A stretch of 64,000 nucleotides of DNA from a bacterium. Lineage in GTDB: Bacteria; Patescibacteriota; Microgenomatia; UBA1406; GWC2-37-13. The position numbers and the translations under genes were made by a program. The DNA lies in the NCBI GenBank assembly GCA_021833625.1, contig JAKBEU010000002.1, forward strand, positions 124,001-188,000, written 5' to 3'. This document shows positions 17,322 to 25,937 of the stretch, one piece after another; positions within the stretch are counted from its first letter, which is position 1; every line of letters begins with the position of its first letter. A model generated the notes under the pieces. The model saw only the letters and a program-made list of their open reading frames with translations, was not told the DNA's origin and did no database searches.

Positions 17322-18301
17322 AGCATCTGCATTATTATAAAATTGCAGCAAGAACACATTTTGAACTTGGATATACGCTTGGAAAATTATTTAAGAGCCC
17401 CTCACTTTCTACCTACAATGTTATTCTGTCGAAAATGCTTTCGGTTCCCTCTTTGCTTGAGAAGTCGGGATTGTATTTGAAAATATCCAAGGAATATTTT
17501 CCCCGGTATATCGAAGAACTGGAAGGATACGCAAAGGGGATGGGGGTTGACTTTCATTTATTTTGGTTGACTTTTTTAAACGAAGAGTTTGACGTATATC
17601 CTGACAAATGCACTTCCTGTTATGCAGCTAACGGGCAACTTGTCGGACATAACGAAGATTTTGATGACCACTACAAGAAGCGCATTACGATACTCGAAAA
17701 AACGATAGGAGGAGTAACGATTTTCGAACTTTTTTATTACAATGGGTTGGGCGGTACTGCCGCAAGTGTAAATTCATTCGGGTTTACTCAGACGGTCAAT
17801 ACGCTCAATCATACAAATGAACAGATAGGAGTACCGCGCAACATGATTGCAAGGTGGCTTTCCGAAACGAAAGATCCGGAGGGCGACTTTCAAAAACTAA
17901 AAAAAATTCCTAGAAGCTTGGGCTACAACCACACGTTTTCCTTTACGAATGGAAAGGTGTGGAATATCGAATCGACCGCAAAGGATGTCCGCCTTACAAC
18001 TCCCGCTATTCCTTATGTTCATACGAACCACTATCTCACCGACCTAAAAAGAGAAGAAGCGGATACCCCCACGACTTCTTCCCATGAAAGGTACAACTAT
18101 GCAACCTCACAGATAGGCGCCGTGCTGAATAAGTCCGGCATGAAAAAAATGCTTGAAAAAACAAGCGGTCTGGAGCATGATAAGAAAAAAAATAATACCA
18201 TTGCACGATTTATTGTCGACAGGGCATTAAACAGTGTTGACATATGGCTTAAGCGGGAGGAGCAAAAGGGGTGGATTGCCTATTCCATTCCCCATATATG
18301 A
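17318..18301 (+). CDS. C45-family NTN hydrolase / acyltransferase-like protein
   Basis: The 327-residue protein resembles acyl-CoA:6-aminopenicillanic acid acyltransferases and related C45 peptidases. The segment CTSCYAANGQLVGHNEDF starts at Cys98, which would be the N-terminal nucleophile exposed by self-cleavage. Downstream NTN-fold strands (GGTAASVNSFGFTQTVNTL) and a closing YNHTFSF segment agree. The true substrate is unknown; relatives hydrolyse or form amide bonds on small molecules or peptides. There is no signal peptide, so it is cytoplasmic. It lies between secF and an MBL hydrolase with 4-base overlaps on both sides. Confidence 0.72.
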   Translation: MKHLHYYKIAARTHFELGYTLGKLFKSPSLSTYNVILSKMLSVPSLLEKSGLYLKISKEYFPRYIEELEGYAKGMGVDFHLFWLTFLNEEFDVYPDKCTSCYAANGQLVGHNEDFDDHYKKRITILEKTIGGVTIFELFYYNGLGGTAASVNSFGFTQTVNTLNHTNEQIGVPRNMIARWLSETKDPEGDFQKLKKIPRSLGYNHTFSFTNGKVWNIESTAKDVRLTTPAIPYVHTNHYLTDLKREEADTPTTSSHERYNYATSQIGAVLNKSGMKKMLEKTSGLEHDKKKNNTIARFIVDRALNSVDIWLKREEQKGWIAYSIPHI

Positions 18302-18909
18302 AAATACATGTCTTTAGTCTTGGAGAACTGCAGGCAAATTGTTATCTTCTGGAAAGTGAGGGAAAAGCTCTTATTATCGATCCGGGAGATGATGCTCCTT
18401 TTATCCTTGAAGAGCTGCAAAGAAAAAATCTTAAACTTGTGGGTATATGTTTGACACACGGGCATTTTGACCATGCAATGGCTGTTGGGGAAATACAGAT
18501 GAGCTTTCCCGTTCCTCTTTATATGAGTCAGGAGGATGCCTTTCTTGTCGACAGGCTTGAAAAAACCGCACAGCATTTTTTAGACCATTCTCCTGTGGTA
18601 ATTCAGCCATTGAAAGTAGAATATTTCACTCCCGGAGAATTTCGTATTTCAAGCTTTGTCTTTACCGTTATTCCAACACCTGGTCACACGCCAGGAAGTG
18701 TTTGTTTGTATTTTTCAGGAGAAAAAAATATTTTTACCGGAGACACGTTGTTTTCCGGAGCTGTCGGTCGGACAGATTTTGTATATGGGGATAAAAGGAA
18801 ATTAAACAAATCTTTGGATCTGCTTTTTGCATTGCCGGACGAAACTGAGATATATCCGGGCCATGGAGAAATGACGTACATCCTTACGGAAAAAGAGAAC
18901 AGGAAATAG
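18298..18909 (+). CDS. MBL-fold metallo-hydrolase (glyoxalase II-like)
   Basis: The 203-residue hydrolase shows THGHFDH at residues 53-59, the GHTPGS segment near 127, GDTLF near 143 and a final GHGE near 189. Together these supply the two-metal site. Relatives are hydroxyacylglutathione hydrolases and other small thioesterases; the substrate is not known. The ATG at 18298 overlaps the upstream stop (ATGA) and gives the typical N-terminus, so I prefer it to an earlier in-frame start at 18271. It ends 3 bases from the convergent cca gene. Confidence 0.88.
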   Translation: MKIHVFSLGELQANCYLLESEGKALIIDPGDDAPFILEELQRKNLKLVGICLTHGHFDHAMAVGEIQMSFPVPLYMSQEDAFLVDRLEKTAQHFLDHSPVVIQPLKVEYFTPGEFRISSFVFTVIPTPGHTPGSVCLYFSGEKNIFTGDTLFSGAVGRTDFVYGDKRKLNKSLDLLFALPDETEIYPGHGEMTYILTEKENRK

Positions 18910-18912
18910 GAC

Positions 18913-20238
18913 CTATTTTTTAATATTCTTCAAAAGTTCTTCGCGGTCGTTTTTTATCTCTCCGCTTATTACTTTTTCAAAAAGGTCATCAAGGATATCG
19001 CCGACCTGCTTACTTGGTTTTATGTCGAGCGTTTTCATTACGTCGAGTCCGTTTATTTTCAAATCCTTCACGGTGAAGGGTTCTTTTTGGACTTCAATAA
19101 TCCTTTTTTTGAACAGGTCAAGTCTCCATGAGGTGGGTGTTGAACCCGATCCTACCCTGTCTGCAGTTCGAAGGTCAAGAATATCAGGCAGATATTCTTT
19201 TCCCACTTCCCGAATAAATCTCCGTACCGCCTTGTCGGTCTGCAACTCGCTTACGGTAAATTGATGATATTGAATAAGCTTTACCAACTTTGTTTTTTGT
19301 TCGTTTGAAAGTCGGAGTCTTTTTGCAATCTCTTCCGCCTGATGCATTCCCACAACTTCATGATTATGAAATGTGATTATTTGTGTCTTTGCGTCTTTAT
19401 TAAATGTTTTAACCTTTCCGATATCATGCAGTAAAGCAGCAAAACGGGTGATGGGGTCTTTTGAAGGACACGCTTTAAGAGACATCACCATATGGGTTCC
19501 TACGTCGAATATGTGATGACGGCGCGGACTTTTTTGGGGAACGGCAAAAGAAATATCAAGTTCCGGAAGGACATATTTGAGAAGGCGCGTACTATGAAGA
19601 AAGAGGATTCCCTCTGAAGGGTAGTCGCTTGCAATAATTTTAAGCAGCTCATCCCGTATCCGCTCCCAGGAAATATTTTTTATCAACTCCGCATTATCCT
19701 GTATTGCCTGGCGGGTACTTTCCTCAATAAGGAAGCCAAGTTGGGAAGCAAAACGGACGGCGCGCATAAGGCGAAGACCATCTTCCTGAAACCGTTTATT
19801 GGGATCCCCGACCGTCATAATCTTTTTTTCGCTTAGATGTTTTTGACCGTCAAACAAGTCAATGATTTTTTTCCCGTCATAGGCGAGTGCATTAATAGTG
19901 AAGTCCCGTCTTCCTAAATCTTCCGCAAGAGTTTTGGCCCATACGATTTTTTCCGGGTGGCGATTGTCTTCGTATCCCGACTCTTTACGGTAAGGGGTTA
20001 TCTCAAACAAATCGTTTTCCGTCTTTACGGTAACGGTTCCATAAACGTTGTGATAAAAGTTGTCGGGAAAAAGTTTTTGGATTTTTTCCGGTGTGGCATT
20101 TGTCGTAAAATCCCAGTTAAGAACAGGTTTTTTTAGGAGCAAATTACGAACAGCTCCTCCTACCACATACACCTCAAATCCGTTTTTTCGGATAATATCC
20201 ATGAAGCTGATAACCGGTTTTGTCAGGTGTAAACCCAT
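18913..20238 (-). CDS. cca: CCA-adding tRNA nucleotidyltransferase with HD domain
   Basis: This class II nucleotidyltransferase builds or repairs the CCA end of tRNAs. It shows the head signature YVVGGAVRNLLL near residue 25, RRDFTINALAYD near 108, the flexible-loop and neck helices, and a C-terminal HD domain (LLHDIGKVKTF and the HNHEVVGMH segment). One oddity is the metal-binding DxD motif after the GG signature, which reads NWD because the first Asp is encoded as AAC (Asn). Whether this is tolerated is unknown. TACAAT ends 6 bases before the ATG. It is convergent with the MBL gene and divergent from mltG. Confidence 0.9.
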   Translation of the reverse strand: MGLHLTKPVISFMDIIRKNGFEVYVVGGAVRNLLLKKPVLNWDFTTNATPEKIQKLFPDNFYHNVYGTVTVKTENDLFEITPYRKESGYEDNRHPEKIVWAKTLAEDLGRRDFTINALAYDGKKIIDLFDGQKHLSEKKIMTVGDPNKRFQEDGLRLMRAVRFASQLGFLIEESTRQAIQDNAELIKNISWERIRDELLKIIASDYPSEGILFLHSTRLLKYVLPELDISFAVPQKSPRRHHIFDVGTHMVMSLKACPSKDPITRFAALLHDIGKVKTFNKDAKTQIITFHNHEVVGMHQAEEIAKRLRLSNEQKTKLVKLIQYHQFTVSELQTDKAVRRFIREVGKEYLPDILDLRTADRVGSGSTPTSWRLDLFKKRIIEVQKEPFTVKDLKINGLDVMKTLDIKPSKQVGDILDDLFEKVISGEIKNDREELLKNIKK

Positions 20239-20244
20239 GATGTA

Positions 20245-20250
20245 ATTGTA
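20245..20250 (-). promoter_or_regulatory. -10 box of cca
   Basis: TACAAT on the minus strand ends 6 bases before the cca ATG. The surrounding GTGATACAATTACATCATG closely resembles the promoter/start region of the 12731 gene. There is no clear -35 box. Confidence 0.55.
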
Positions 20251-20287
20251 TCACCGATTTATTCAGCAGGATATTAGAATAAAAAAG

Positions 20288-20293
20288 TATAAT
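20288..20293 (+). promoter_or_regulatory. -10 box of mltG
   Basis: TATAAT ends 9 bases before the ATG at 20303, which supports that ATG over an earlier in-frame one at 20246. Confidence 0.5.
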
Positions 20294-20302
20294 GAAGTTC
20301 AC

Positions 20303-21271
20303 ATGAAAAATGTAATAATGCTTTTGGCATTCGTTTTCCTCGCTTTTTTTATCCTCTCCTGGATGTACGGCGGACCAGTGGGGAGCTCAGGTGAGAAACG
20401 GGTCTTTGTTGTTCCGAAAAATCAGGAAAACTTCGACATCGTGCAGGCGCTTGAGTCGGGAAAATTCATAAAAAACAGACAGCTTTTTTATTTTTTAAAA
20501 GATATTTTTTTGCTTCATAGCAAAATACAACCCGGTGGATACCTCCTGTCAGACAGCATGTGGGCGTGGGACATCGTTACAAAACTAAACAGTGCTCCCG
20601 ATCTCGTATGGGTAAGTTTCGGAGGATGTTTGCGTAAGGAGCAGATAGGGGAAATCCTTGCAAATGCACTCGGATGGGATAACGAAGAATTGAAAAAATG
20701 GGACACCGTTTACACGAATACGAAACCCGAATATTTTGAAGGGGTATACTATCCGGATACGTATCTCATTCCAAAAGACGAGACGGGGGAAGAGGTTGCA
20801 AAACGACTAATTAGCAGATTTAATGAAAAATTTGCGCCGCTTGCAGATAAATATGTTGCTGCAAATATCAGGTGGGTAACCGGACTGAGGATTGCCTCGC
20901 TTATTGCGCGGGAAGCGGCCGGAAAGACCGACATGCATCTTATTTCAGGAATTATCTGGAACAGGCTCAATATCGGAATGCCCCTTCAAATCGATTCCAC
21001 CATGCAATATACTCTCGGTAAGAACAAGAACGGAAACTGGTGGGGGGATGTTGATATCAAAGAAAAACAAAGTGATTCTCCATACAACTCTTATCTTTAT
21101 AAAGGGCTGCCTCCAACACCTATTTGCAGTCCCAATATCGACTACATTGAAGCGGCTCTTCATCCGGAAGAAACTTCATGTCTTTTTTATCTGCACGACA
21201 AAAACGGACAAATACACTGTGCGGAAACGTACGAAGAGCATCTCAAAAATATCAAAACGTATTTAGAATGA
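20303..21271 (+). CDS. mltG: endolytic transglycosylase MltG (YceG-like)
   Basis: MltG cuts nascent glycan strands and is thought to end peptidoglycan polymerisation. The 322-residue protein has an N-terminal membrane anchor (residues 4-20), a LysM-like region, and the catalytic domain with FEGVYYPDTYLIPK, RIASLIAREAAG (the Glu is the expected catalytic residue), GMPLQIDSTMQYTLG and SPYNSYLYKGLPPTPI. The start at 20303 puts the anchor at the N-terminus and fits the promoter. It ends 5 bases from the convergent nfo gene. The presence of mltG and a carboxypeptidase shows a real cell wall. Confidence 0.92.
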   Translation: MKNVIMLLAFVFLAFFILSWMYGGPVGSSGEKRVFVVPKNQENFDIVQALESGKFIKNRQLFYFLKDIFLLHSKIQPGGYLLSDSMWAWDIVTKLNSAPDLVWVSFGGCLRKEQIGEILANALGWDNEELKKWDTVYTNTKPEYFEGVYYPDTYLIPKDETGEEVAKRLISRFNEKFAPLADKYVAANIRWVTGLRIASLIAREAAGKTDMHLISGIIWNRLNIGMPLQIDSTMQYTLGKNKNGNWWGDVDIKEKQSDSPYNSYLYKGLPPTPICSPNIDYIEAALHPEETSCLFYLHDKNGQIHCAETYEEHLKNIKTYLE

Positions 21272-21276
21272 TTTTC

Positions 21277-22131
21277 TCACTGTTGTTTTAAGGAGGAAAG
21301 AATATCGATATTCTTTTTATCCGGGCCGTTCCCGTCAAACCCCGGAGTCTCAATAATGAAAGGAATATCTTTTAGCAGAGGGTGATTGACAATGTGTCGG
21401 AACACTTCAAGCCCCAGTGTTCCCGCTCCGATATTCTCATGGCGGTCCCGTCCCGAGTTGAAAGGATCACGGCTGTCGTTCGCATGGAGTACTGCAAGTT
21501 TTTTTATTCCTATTTTTGAGTCAAACTCATCAAGAAATTTTTCCCATCCGCCTGGTTTGCGAATATCATATCCGGCCGAGAAAAGGTGACAACTGTCAAG
21601 ACATATCCTGACGCGCTCATCATTTACGTCAAGCAGAATTCCTTTTATTTCATCAAGCGACTGTCCTATTTTTTTGTTTCCCGCATTTTCAATAATAAAA
21701 AAAGTGTCCTTCGGAGTGTTTGTCAGAACCTCAAGTATGTTGTTTATGAGTATGCTATATTTTTTGTCTTTTGAAACGTCCCAGAGAGTAGGGGCGGAGT
21801 CTTTAAATGATCCGAGGTGAATGATACTGCCCACAATCCCCAGTTGAGATGCGACATTCAGTTCCGCAACAAGAGATTTTTTTGACTTTTCGCCTATTTC
21901 ACCCCCATCGCCTAAATTGACCAGATAGGAAGCATGAAAAAAAACGGGATCAATTTTTAACTTTTCCTTTGTCTCAATAAACATGCGTTTTGACTCTTCC
22001 GTAAGTTGTGCATAGTTCCATCCCCTTGGGGAAGAAGAAAAAATTTGAAGGCAATTTCCGCCGATTGCCGCTACCCGTTCAAGGGCTTTGTAATAACCGC
22101 CCGCAATGGAAAGATGTGCACCGATTTTCAT
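21277..22131 (-). CDS. nfo: deoxyribonuclease IV (AP endonuclease IV)
   Basis: This is a zinc-dependent AP endonuclease of base excision repair, 284 residues, TIM-barrel type. The metal-binding segments are visible: GAHLSIAGGY at the N-terminus, FFHASYLVNLG, IENAGNKK, CLDSCHLFSAGYD, VLHANDSRDPFNSGRDRHENIG and the final IIETPGFDG. The length is normal for Nfo. The start overlaps the NUDIX stop by 4 bases, so the pair forms one DNA/nucleotide damage operon. Confidence 0.95.
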   Translation of the reverse strand: MKIGAHLSIAGGYYKALERVAAIGGNCLQIFSSSPRGWNYAQLTEESKRMFIETKEKLKIDPVFFHASYLVNLGDGGEIGEKSKKSLVAELNVASQLGIVGSIIHLGSFKDSAPTLWDVSKDKKYSILINNILEVLTNTPKDTFFIIENAGNKKIGQSLDEIKGILLDVNDERVRICLDSCHLFSAGYDIRKPGGWEKFLDEFDSKIGIKKLAVLHANDSRDPFNSGRDRHENIGAGTLGLEVFRHIVNHPLLKDIPFIIETPGFDGNGPDKKNIDILSSLKQQ

Positions 22132-22547
22132 TTTTGTGAATAAAGTTCAATAATTCGTTTTTGTATATTTTCTGCAAAGGGAAGGGAAGCGATGTCTTCT
22201 AGACCCTTAATCCACCGATACTCCACCAGTTTATTTTCAAGCTTCACCGGAGAATTATTGTTTTTTATTTTGCACTTAAAATGCTGCGCATGGAATAGAT
22301 ATTCTTTTTCCTGGAACACATCTTCCCCAATCCATTCAATGGAATCTACTTGTACCCCCACCTCCTCAAGCAACTCTCTTTTTAAGCCAACAAGAATAGG
22401 CTCTTGGGGATAGATTTTTCCGCCCGGCACGGTCCAGAGTCCAGCATCCACCTGTTCATAGGAAGATTTTTTTATGACAAGCAATTCTCCTTTTTCGTTA
22501 AAAATGAATCCGGCAACGGCTAAAACCAGCAAATATTTTTCGTACAT
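22128..22547 (-). CDS. NUDIX hydrolase (MutT-like)
   Basis: The 139-residue protein contains a complete NUDIX box, GGKIYPQEPILVGLKREL followed by LEEVGV, fitting G-x5-E-x7-REUxEExGU. Such enzymes remove NDP-linked or oxidised nucleotides; the exact substrate is not visible. The ATG at 22547 is chosen because TATACT ends 7 bases upstream and the protein then starts at the domain. The longer open frame adds 64 residues with no family likeness and would cross the hrcA operator. It is coupled to nfo by a 4-base overlap. Confidence 0.88.
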   Translation of the reverse strand: MYEKYLLVLAVAGFIFNEKGELLVIKKSSYEQVDAGLWTVPGGKIYPQEPILVGLKRELLEEVGVQVDSIEWIGEDVFQEKEYLFHAQHFKCKIKNNNSPVKLENKLVEYRWIKGLEDIASLPFAENIQKRIIELYSQK

Positions 22548-22554
22548 AAAAGAC

Positions 22555-22560
22555 AGTATA
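22555..22560 (-). promoter_or_regulatory. -10 box of the NUDIX-nfo operon
   Basis: TATACT on the minus strand ends 7 bases before the ATG at 22547. The hrcA promoter and its operator lie directly upstream on the opposite strand. Confidence 0.45.
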
Positions 22561-22572
22561 ACAAAATACCTA

Positions 22573-22601
22573 TTGACATAAGTTAGCAGAGTTGATATAT
22601 T
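22573..22601 (+). promoter_or_regulatory. hrcA operon promoter
   Basis: TTGACA (22573-22578), a 17-base spacer and TATATT (22596-22601) end exactly 7 bases before the ATG at 22609. This is the main promoter of the heat-shock operon and predicts a leaderless mRNA. Confidence 0.8.
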
Positions 22602-22609
22602 ATTGCTAA
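22583..22609. promoter_or_regulatory. CIRCE-like HrcA operator
   Basis: The outer arms TTAGCA (22583-22588) and TGCTAA (22604-22609) form a perfect 6-bp inverted repeat separated by 15 bases. In the classical CIRCE element (two 9-base arms around 9 bases) the same outer hexamers are also 15 bases apart. The inner three bases of each arm differ from the consensus (gag and tat). The site covers the spacer, the -10 box and the first base of the hrcA start codon, so a bound repressor would block its own transcription. Confidence 0.7.
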
Positions 22610-23352
22610 TGGAAGAATTAACAGCAAGACAACTCGAAATTTTGAAGGCAATTATCCAGGAACATACGGAAACCGGTGAGCCTGTAGGGTCTGAAATATT
22701 AGAGAAAAAATATAAGCTGGGCGTCTCGCCGGCAACCATCAGAAATGAAATGGTTGTGTTGGCTAAGAAAGGTTATATCGTAAAATCCCATTTTTCCTCC
22801 GGGCGAGTTCCGTCCGCAAAAGGATTCAGGCTTTATATCAACAAGATAATGAAGCGGAAAGAAATAACGACAGCTGATGAGGTTGCATATAAAAACAGCG
22901 TATGGGACGAACGAAGCGAAATGCACAAGCTATTGACTCAGGCAACAAGAGTGCTTGCCCAAAGAACAGGGCTTGTTTCCCTTGCAGCCACAAATAATGG
23001 AGGCATTTATTTTTCGGGTCTTGCAAATCTTTTGAGCATAGAAGAGTTTGTGAATCGGGAAATTGAAAGACAAATTTTTAAAAGACTGGAAGAAATGGAA
23101 TATTGGGAAAAACTGCTCAATAAGTTTTTTTCGGAAGAGAATCAGGACATTTATTTTGTATTGGGAGACGAGGTGTATGCGGACCCGATTTTTGATGCAT
23201 GCGCAAGTGTTTTTGGAGAGTTTGAGGCACATGACATAAAAGGGATAATCGGAGTTGTCGGACCAAAGAACATGCATTATGACCTTATTGCCCCTCAGAT
23301 AAAGTATTTTTCAACACTGCTCGGAGAGATCATGAAAGAACAAAATTTATAA
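22609..23352 (+). CDS. hrcA: heat-inducible transcription repressor HrcA, compact form
   Basis: HrcA represses chaperone operons by binding CIRCE. The N-terminal winged helix is well kept (ARQLEILKAIIQEHTETGEP, VGSEILEKKYKLGVSPATIR, then SSGRVPSAKGFRLYI). The C-terminal sensor is shortened: the protein has 247 residues against about 340 in Bacillus, but it still ends with a recognisable GIIGVVGPKNMHYDLI segment. The start at 22609 is fixed by the promoter 7 bases upstream. It is the first gene of hrcA - grpE - dnaK - dnaJ, with a CIRCE-like operator over its own start, so it is very likely autoregulated. Confidence 0.93.
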   Translation: MEELTARQLEILKAIIQEHTETGEPVGSEILEKKYKLGVSPATIRNEMVVLAKKGYIVKSHFSSGRVPSAKGFRLYINKIMKRKEITTADEVAYKNSVWDERSEMHKLLTQATRVLAQRTGLVSLAATNNGGIYFSGLANLLSIEEFVNREIERQIFKRLEEMEYWEKLLNKFFSEENQDIYFVLGDEVYADPIFDACASVFGEFEAHDIKGIIGVVGPKNMHYDLIAPQIKYFSTLLGEIMKEQNL

Positions 23353-23374
23353 GTTTAGAGTATCAGTAAAGCGT

Positions 23375-23917
23375 ATGACACATACACAACAAAAAAAACC
23401 TATTGATGCCACCCAAAAACAACAGCCGGAACCGGAAAAGACAGAGGAAAAGTGCAATGAAGAATGTTGTTGTTGTGAGGATAATGGCACATGTCAGGAA
23501 TGTGAAGAAATGAAAAAACAGGTCGAAGAGTATAAGGCAAAATATTTGAGGGCACTTGCCGACTACCAAAATCACGAACGCCATGTCCAAAATCAGAGAG
23601 TAGAGCTGATCGCTATGGCAAACAAGGAGCTAATCTCAAAACTTCTTCCCTTTCTCGACGACTTAAATAGGGCAGAAGCTTTTGTGCAGGACAAAAGTCT
23701 TGTCCATATAAAAAGCAGCTTTATGAAAATGCTCGAAAACGAAGGATTAAAAGAAATCGACGTTCTTGATAAGGAATATGATCCGTATACTGCAGAAGTC
23801 ATTGATATGGTTCCGGGAGAAAAGGATGGAATTGTGGTTGAAGTACTGAGAAAAGGGTATGTATTTAATGAAAAATTGATTCGTGTGGCGCAGGTAAAAG
23901 TTTCTAAAAAAGTTTAA
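23375..23917 (+). CDS. grpE: nucleotide exchange factor GrpE with N-terminal cysteine cluster
   Basis: GrpE releases ADP from DnaK. The 180-residue protein has the long coiled-coil helix (about residues 45-100, YLRALADYQNHERHVQNQR) and the C-terminal beta domain (EYDPYTAEVIDMVPGEKDG, KGYVFNEKLIRVAQVKVSK). Unusually, the usually acidic disordered N-terminus contains seven cysteines in 17 residues: C27, C31-C34, C40 and C43. This could bind a metal or act as a redox switch; that is inference. It follows hrcA by 22 bases and precedes dnaK by 26 bases. Confidence 0.93.
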   Translation: MTHTQQKKPIDATQKQQPEPEKTEEKCNEECCCCEDNGTCQECEEMKKQVEEYKAKYLRALADYQNHERHVQNQRVELIAMANKELISKLLPFLDDLNRAEAFVQDKSLVHIKSSFMKMLENEGLKEIDVLDKEYDPYTAEVIDMVPGEKDGIVVEVLRKGYVFNEKLIRVAQVKVSKKV

Positions 23918-23943
23918 AACATTATTAATTATTTTAAATAAAT

Positions 23944-25845
23944 ATGGCTAAAATAATCGGGATAGATCTTGGAACAACAAATTCATGTGTTGCAGTTATG
24001 GAAGGAGGAAAACCGAAAGTTATCAACTCGCAGGAAGGACGAAACGTAGTCCCCTCAGTTGTTGATCCCGTCAAACGGGTAGTGGGTGACGTCGCAAAAC
24101 GACAAATGGTTATTAATCCAAAAAATACCGTTTTCTCGGTAAAGCGTCTTATGGGACGCAGATTTTCCGACCCTTCCGTTCAGCAGGACATGAAGTGGCT
24201 TCCCTACACAATAAAAGAAGGACGTGAGGGAATGGCAACGATTGAGATTGAAGGAAAAATGTATACGCCTCAGGAAATTTCAGCACAAATCTTACAGAAA
24301 ATGAAGGTAGACGCGGAAGCTTATTTGGGAGAAAAAGTGGAAAAAGCAGTTATCACAGTACCGGCATATTTTGACGATGCACAAAGACAGGCGACAAAAC
24401 AGGCGGGTGAAATAGCAGGACTTGAGGTTGTTAGAATCATTAATGAACCAACAGCTGCCGCACTTGCCTATGGACTTGATAAACAGCATTCGCACACAAT
24501 AGTCGTTTACGATTTGGGTGGAGGAACGTTTGACGTCACGACGCTTGAACTGGGTGAAGGAGTGTTTCAGGTAAAAGCGACAAACGGTGATACCCATCTT
24601 GGAGGAGACGATTTTGATAAAGTAATATTGGATTTTTTCGCGGATGAATTTAAGAAGGAAAACGGAATTGATCTAAGAAAAGATAAACAGGCACTGCAGC
24701 GCATGAGAGATGCAGCAGAAAAAGCAAAAATAGAACTTTCCTCTTCACTCGAAGCGGAAGTGAATTTGCCATTCATTACTGTCAAGGACGGACAACCTCT
24801 CCACCTTGTTATGAAGATAACGCGTGCAAAACTTGAACAGTTGGTAGGCGGACTTATCGAAAAAACATTTGCCCCAGTAAAAGCCTGTTTGAAAGATGCA
24901 GGTGTTGATATCGCAAAAATTGATGAAGTTGTTATGGTGGGAGGAATGACCCGTATGCCAAAAGTATATGAGGAAGTAAAAAAATTCTTCGGCAAAGAAC
25001 CCAACAGAAGCGTTAATCCGGATGAAGTGGTGGCAGTTGGTGCAGCAATCCAGGCAGGAGTTTTAACCGGAGAGACAAGAGACGTCGTCCTTTTGGATGT
25101 CACTCCCCTTACCCTTGGAGTTGAAACATTCGGAGGCGTTCTTACTCCTCTTATCCAACGAAACACGACCATTCCGTCGTCCAAGTCGGAGATATTTTCA
25201 ACAGCAGGAGATAATCAGACACAGGTTGAAATTCACATTTTGCAGGGAGAAAGGCCGCTTGCTCGGGATAATAAGTCACTTGGCCGGTTTATTTTGGACG
25301 GTATCCCCCCGGCTCCGAGAGGAGTTCCTCAGGTTGAGGTGATGTTTGATATTGATGCAAGCGGAATCTTAACCGTCACTGCAAAAGATAAGGCAACAGG
25401 AAAAACACAGGCGATTAAAATCACCGGATCAACGGGACTCACAAAAGACGAGATTGAACGAATGAAAACCGAAGCAGAAAAAAATGCGGAGTCCGATAAG
25501 GAAGAAAAAGAAAAAATTGAGGCGAGAAACAAAGCGGACAGCCTTATCTATACCTCAGAGAAATCCTTGAAGGATGCAGGAGACAAGGTTCCGGCAGATC
25601 TCAAGAAAAGTATCGAGGACAAGATAAAAACTCTTAAAGATACGCTTGAAAAAGGAACGAAACAGGACATTGAAACGAAGACAAACGAGCTGTCGGATGA
25701 CCTGCAGAAGATAGGTCAGTATATGTACAGCAAAAACGATAAAGCAACGGGTGCACAAGCGGGAGGAGAGCAGAAAAGCGAAGAACCGACGCCGAAAGAC
25801 ACAGCCGAAAAAAAGAACGTCGAAGAGGGACAGGTAGTTAACTAA
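23944..25845 (+). CDS. dnaK: molecular chaperone DnaK (Hsp70)
   Basis: This full-length Hsp70 has 633 residues. The ATPase domain shows [34 protein letters not shown] and the MVGGMTRMP motif. The interdomain linker [15 protein letters not shown] is intact, followed by the substrate-binding domain, the helical lid and a Gly/Glu/Lys-rich tail. It is the central gene of the hrcA operon. Nothing is missing; its partner GrpE is unusual and its co-chaperone DnaJ lacks zinc fingers. Confidence 0.98.
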   Translation: MAKIIGIDLGTTNSCVAVMEGGKPKVINSQEGRNVVPSVVDPVKRVVGDVAKRQMVINPKNTVFSVKRLMGRRFSDPSVQQDMKWLPYTIKEGREGMATIEIEGKMYTPQEISAQILQKMKVDAEAYLGEKVEKAVITVPAYFDDAQRQATKQAGEIAGLEVVRIINEPTAAALAYGLDKQHSHTIVVYDLGGGTFDVTTLELGEGVFQVKATNGDTHLGGDDFDKVILDFFADEFKKENGIDLRKDKQALQRMRDAAEKAKIELSSSLEAEVNLPFITVKDGQPLHLVMKITRAKLEQLVGGLIEKTFAPVKACLKDAGVDIAKIDEVVMVGGMTRMPKVYEEVKKFFGKEPNRSVNPDEVVAVGAAIQAGVLTGETRDVVLLDVTPLTLGVETFGGVLTPLIQRNTTIPSSKSEIFSTAGDNQTQVEIHILQGERPLARDNKSLGRFILDGIPPAPRGVPQVEVMFDIDASGILTVTAKDKATGKTQAIKITGSTGLTKDEIERMKTEAEKNAESDKEEKEKIEARNKADSLIYTSEKSLKDAGDKVPADLKKSIEDKIKTLKDTLEKGTKQDIETKTNELSDDLQKIGQYMYSKNDKATGAQAGGEQKSEEPTPKDTAEKKNVEEGQVVN

Positions 25846-25855
25846 GGTAATTTAG

Positions 25856-25896
25856 TTGCATATCCGTGTAGAGACGCTTTATAATAGCGTCTCTAC
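25856..25896 (+). promoter_or_regulatory. hairpin with embedded -10 box between dnaK and dnaJ
   Basis: A perfect 11-bp stem (25868-25878 with 25886-25896; GTAGAGACGCT and its complement) closes a 7-base loop that itself contains TATAAT (25880-25885). TTGCAT lies 18 bases upstream of this box. The run after the stem, ATTTTGTT, is a weak U tract. The element may be a partial terminator reducing dnaJ readthrough, an internal promoter, or both. Confidence 0.5.
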
Positions 25897-25937
25897 ATTT
25901 TGTTACAAGATTTGGAGAATATTGTCATAGTTTGCCT

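Noticed and set aside
25932-25937. TTG start for dnaJ two codons upstream
   Set aside because: The ATG at 25938 gives the usual MDYYELLG N-terminus and no Shine-Dalgarno sequence favours the TTG.
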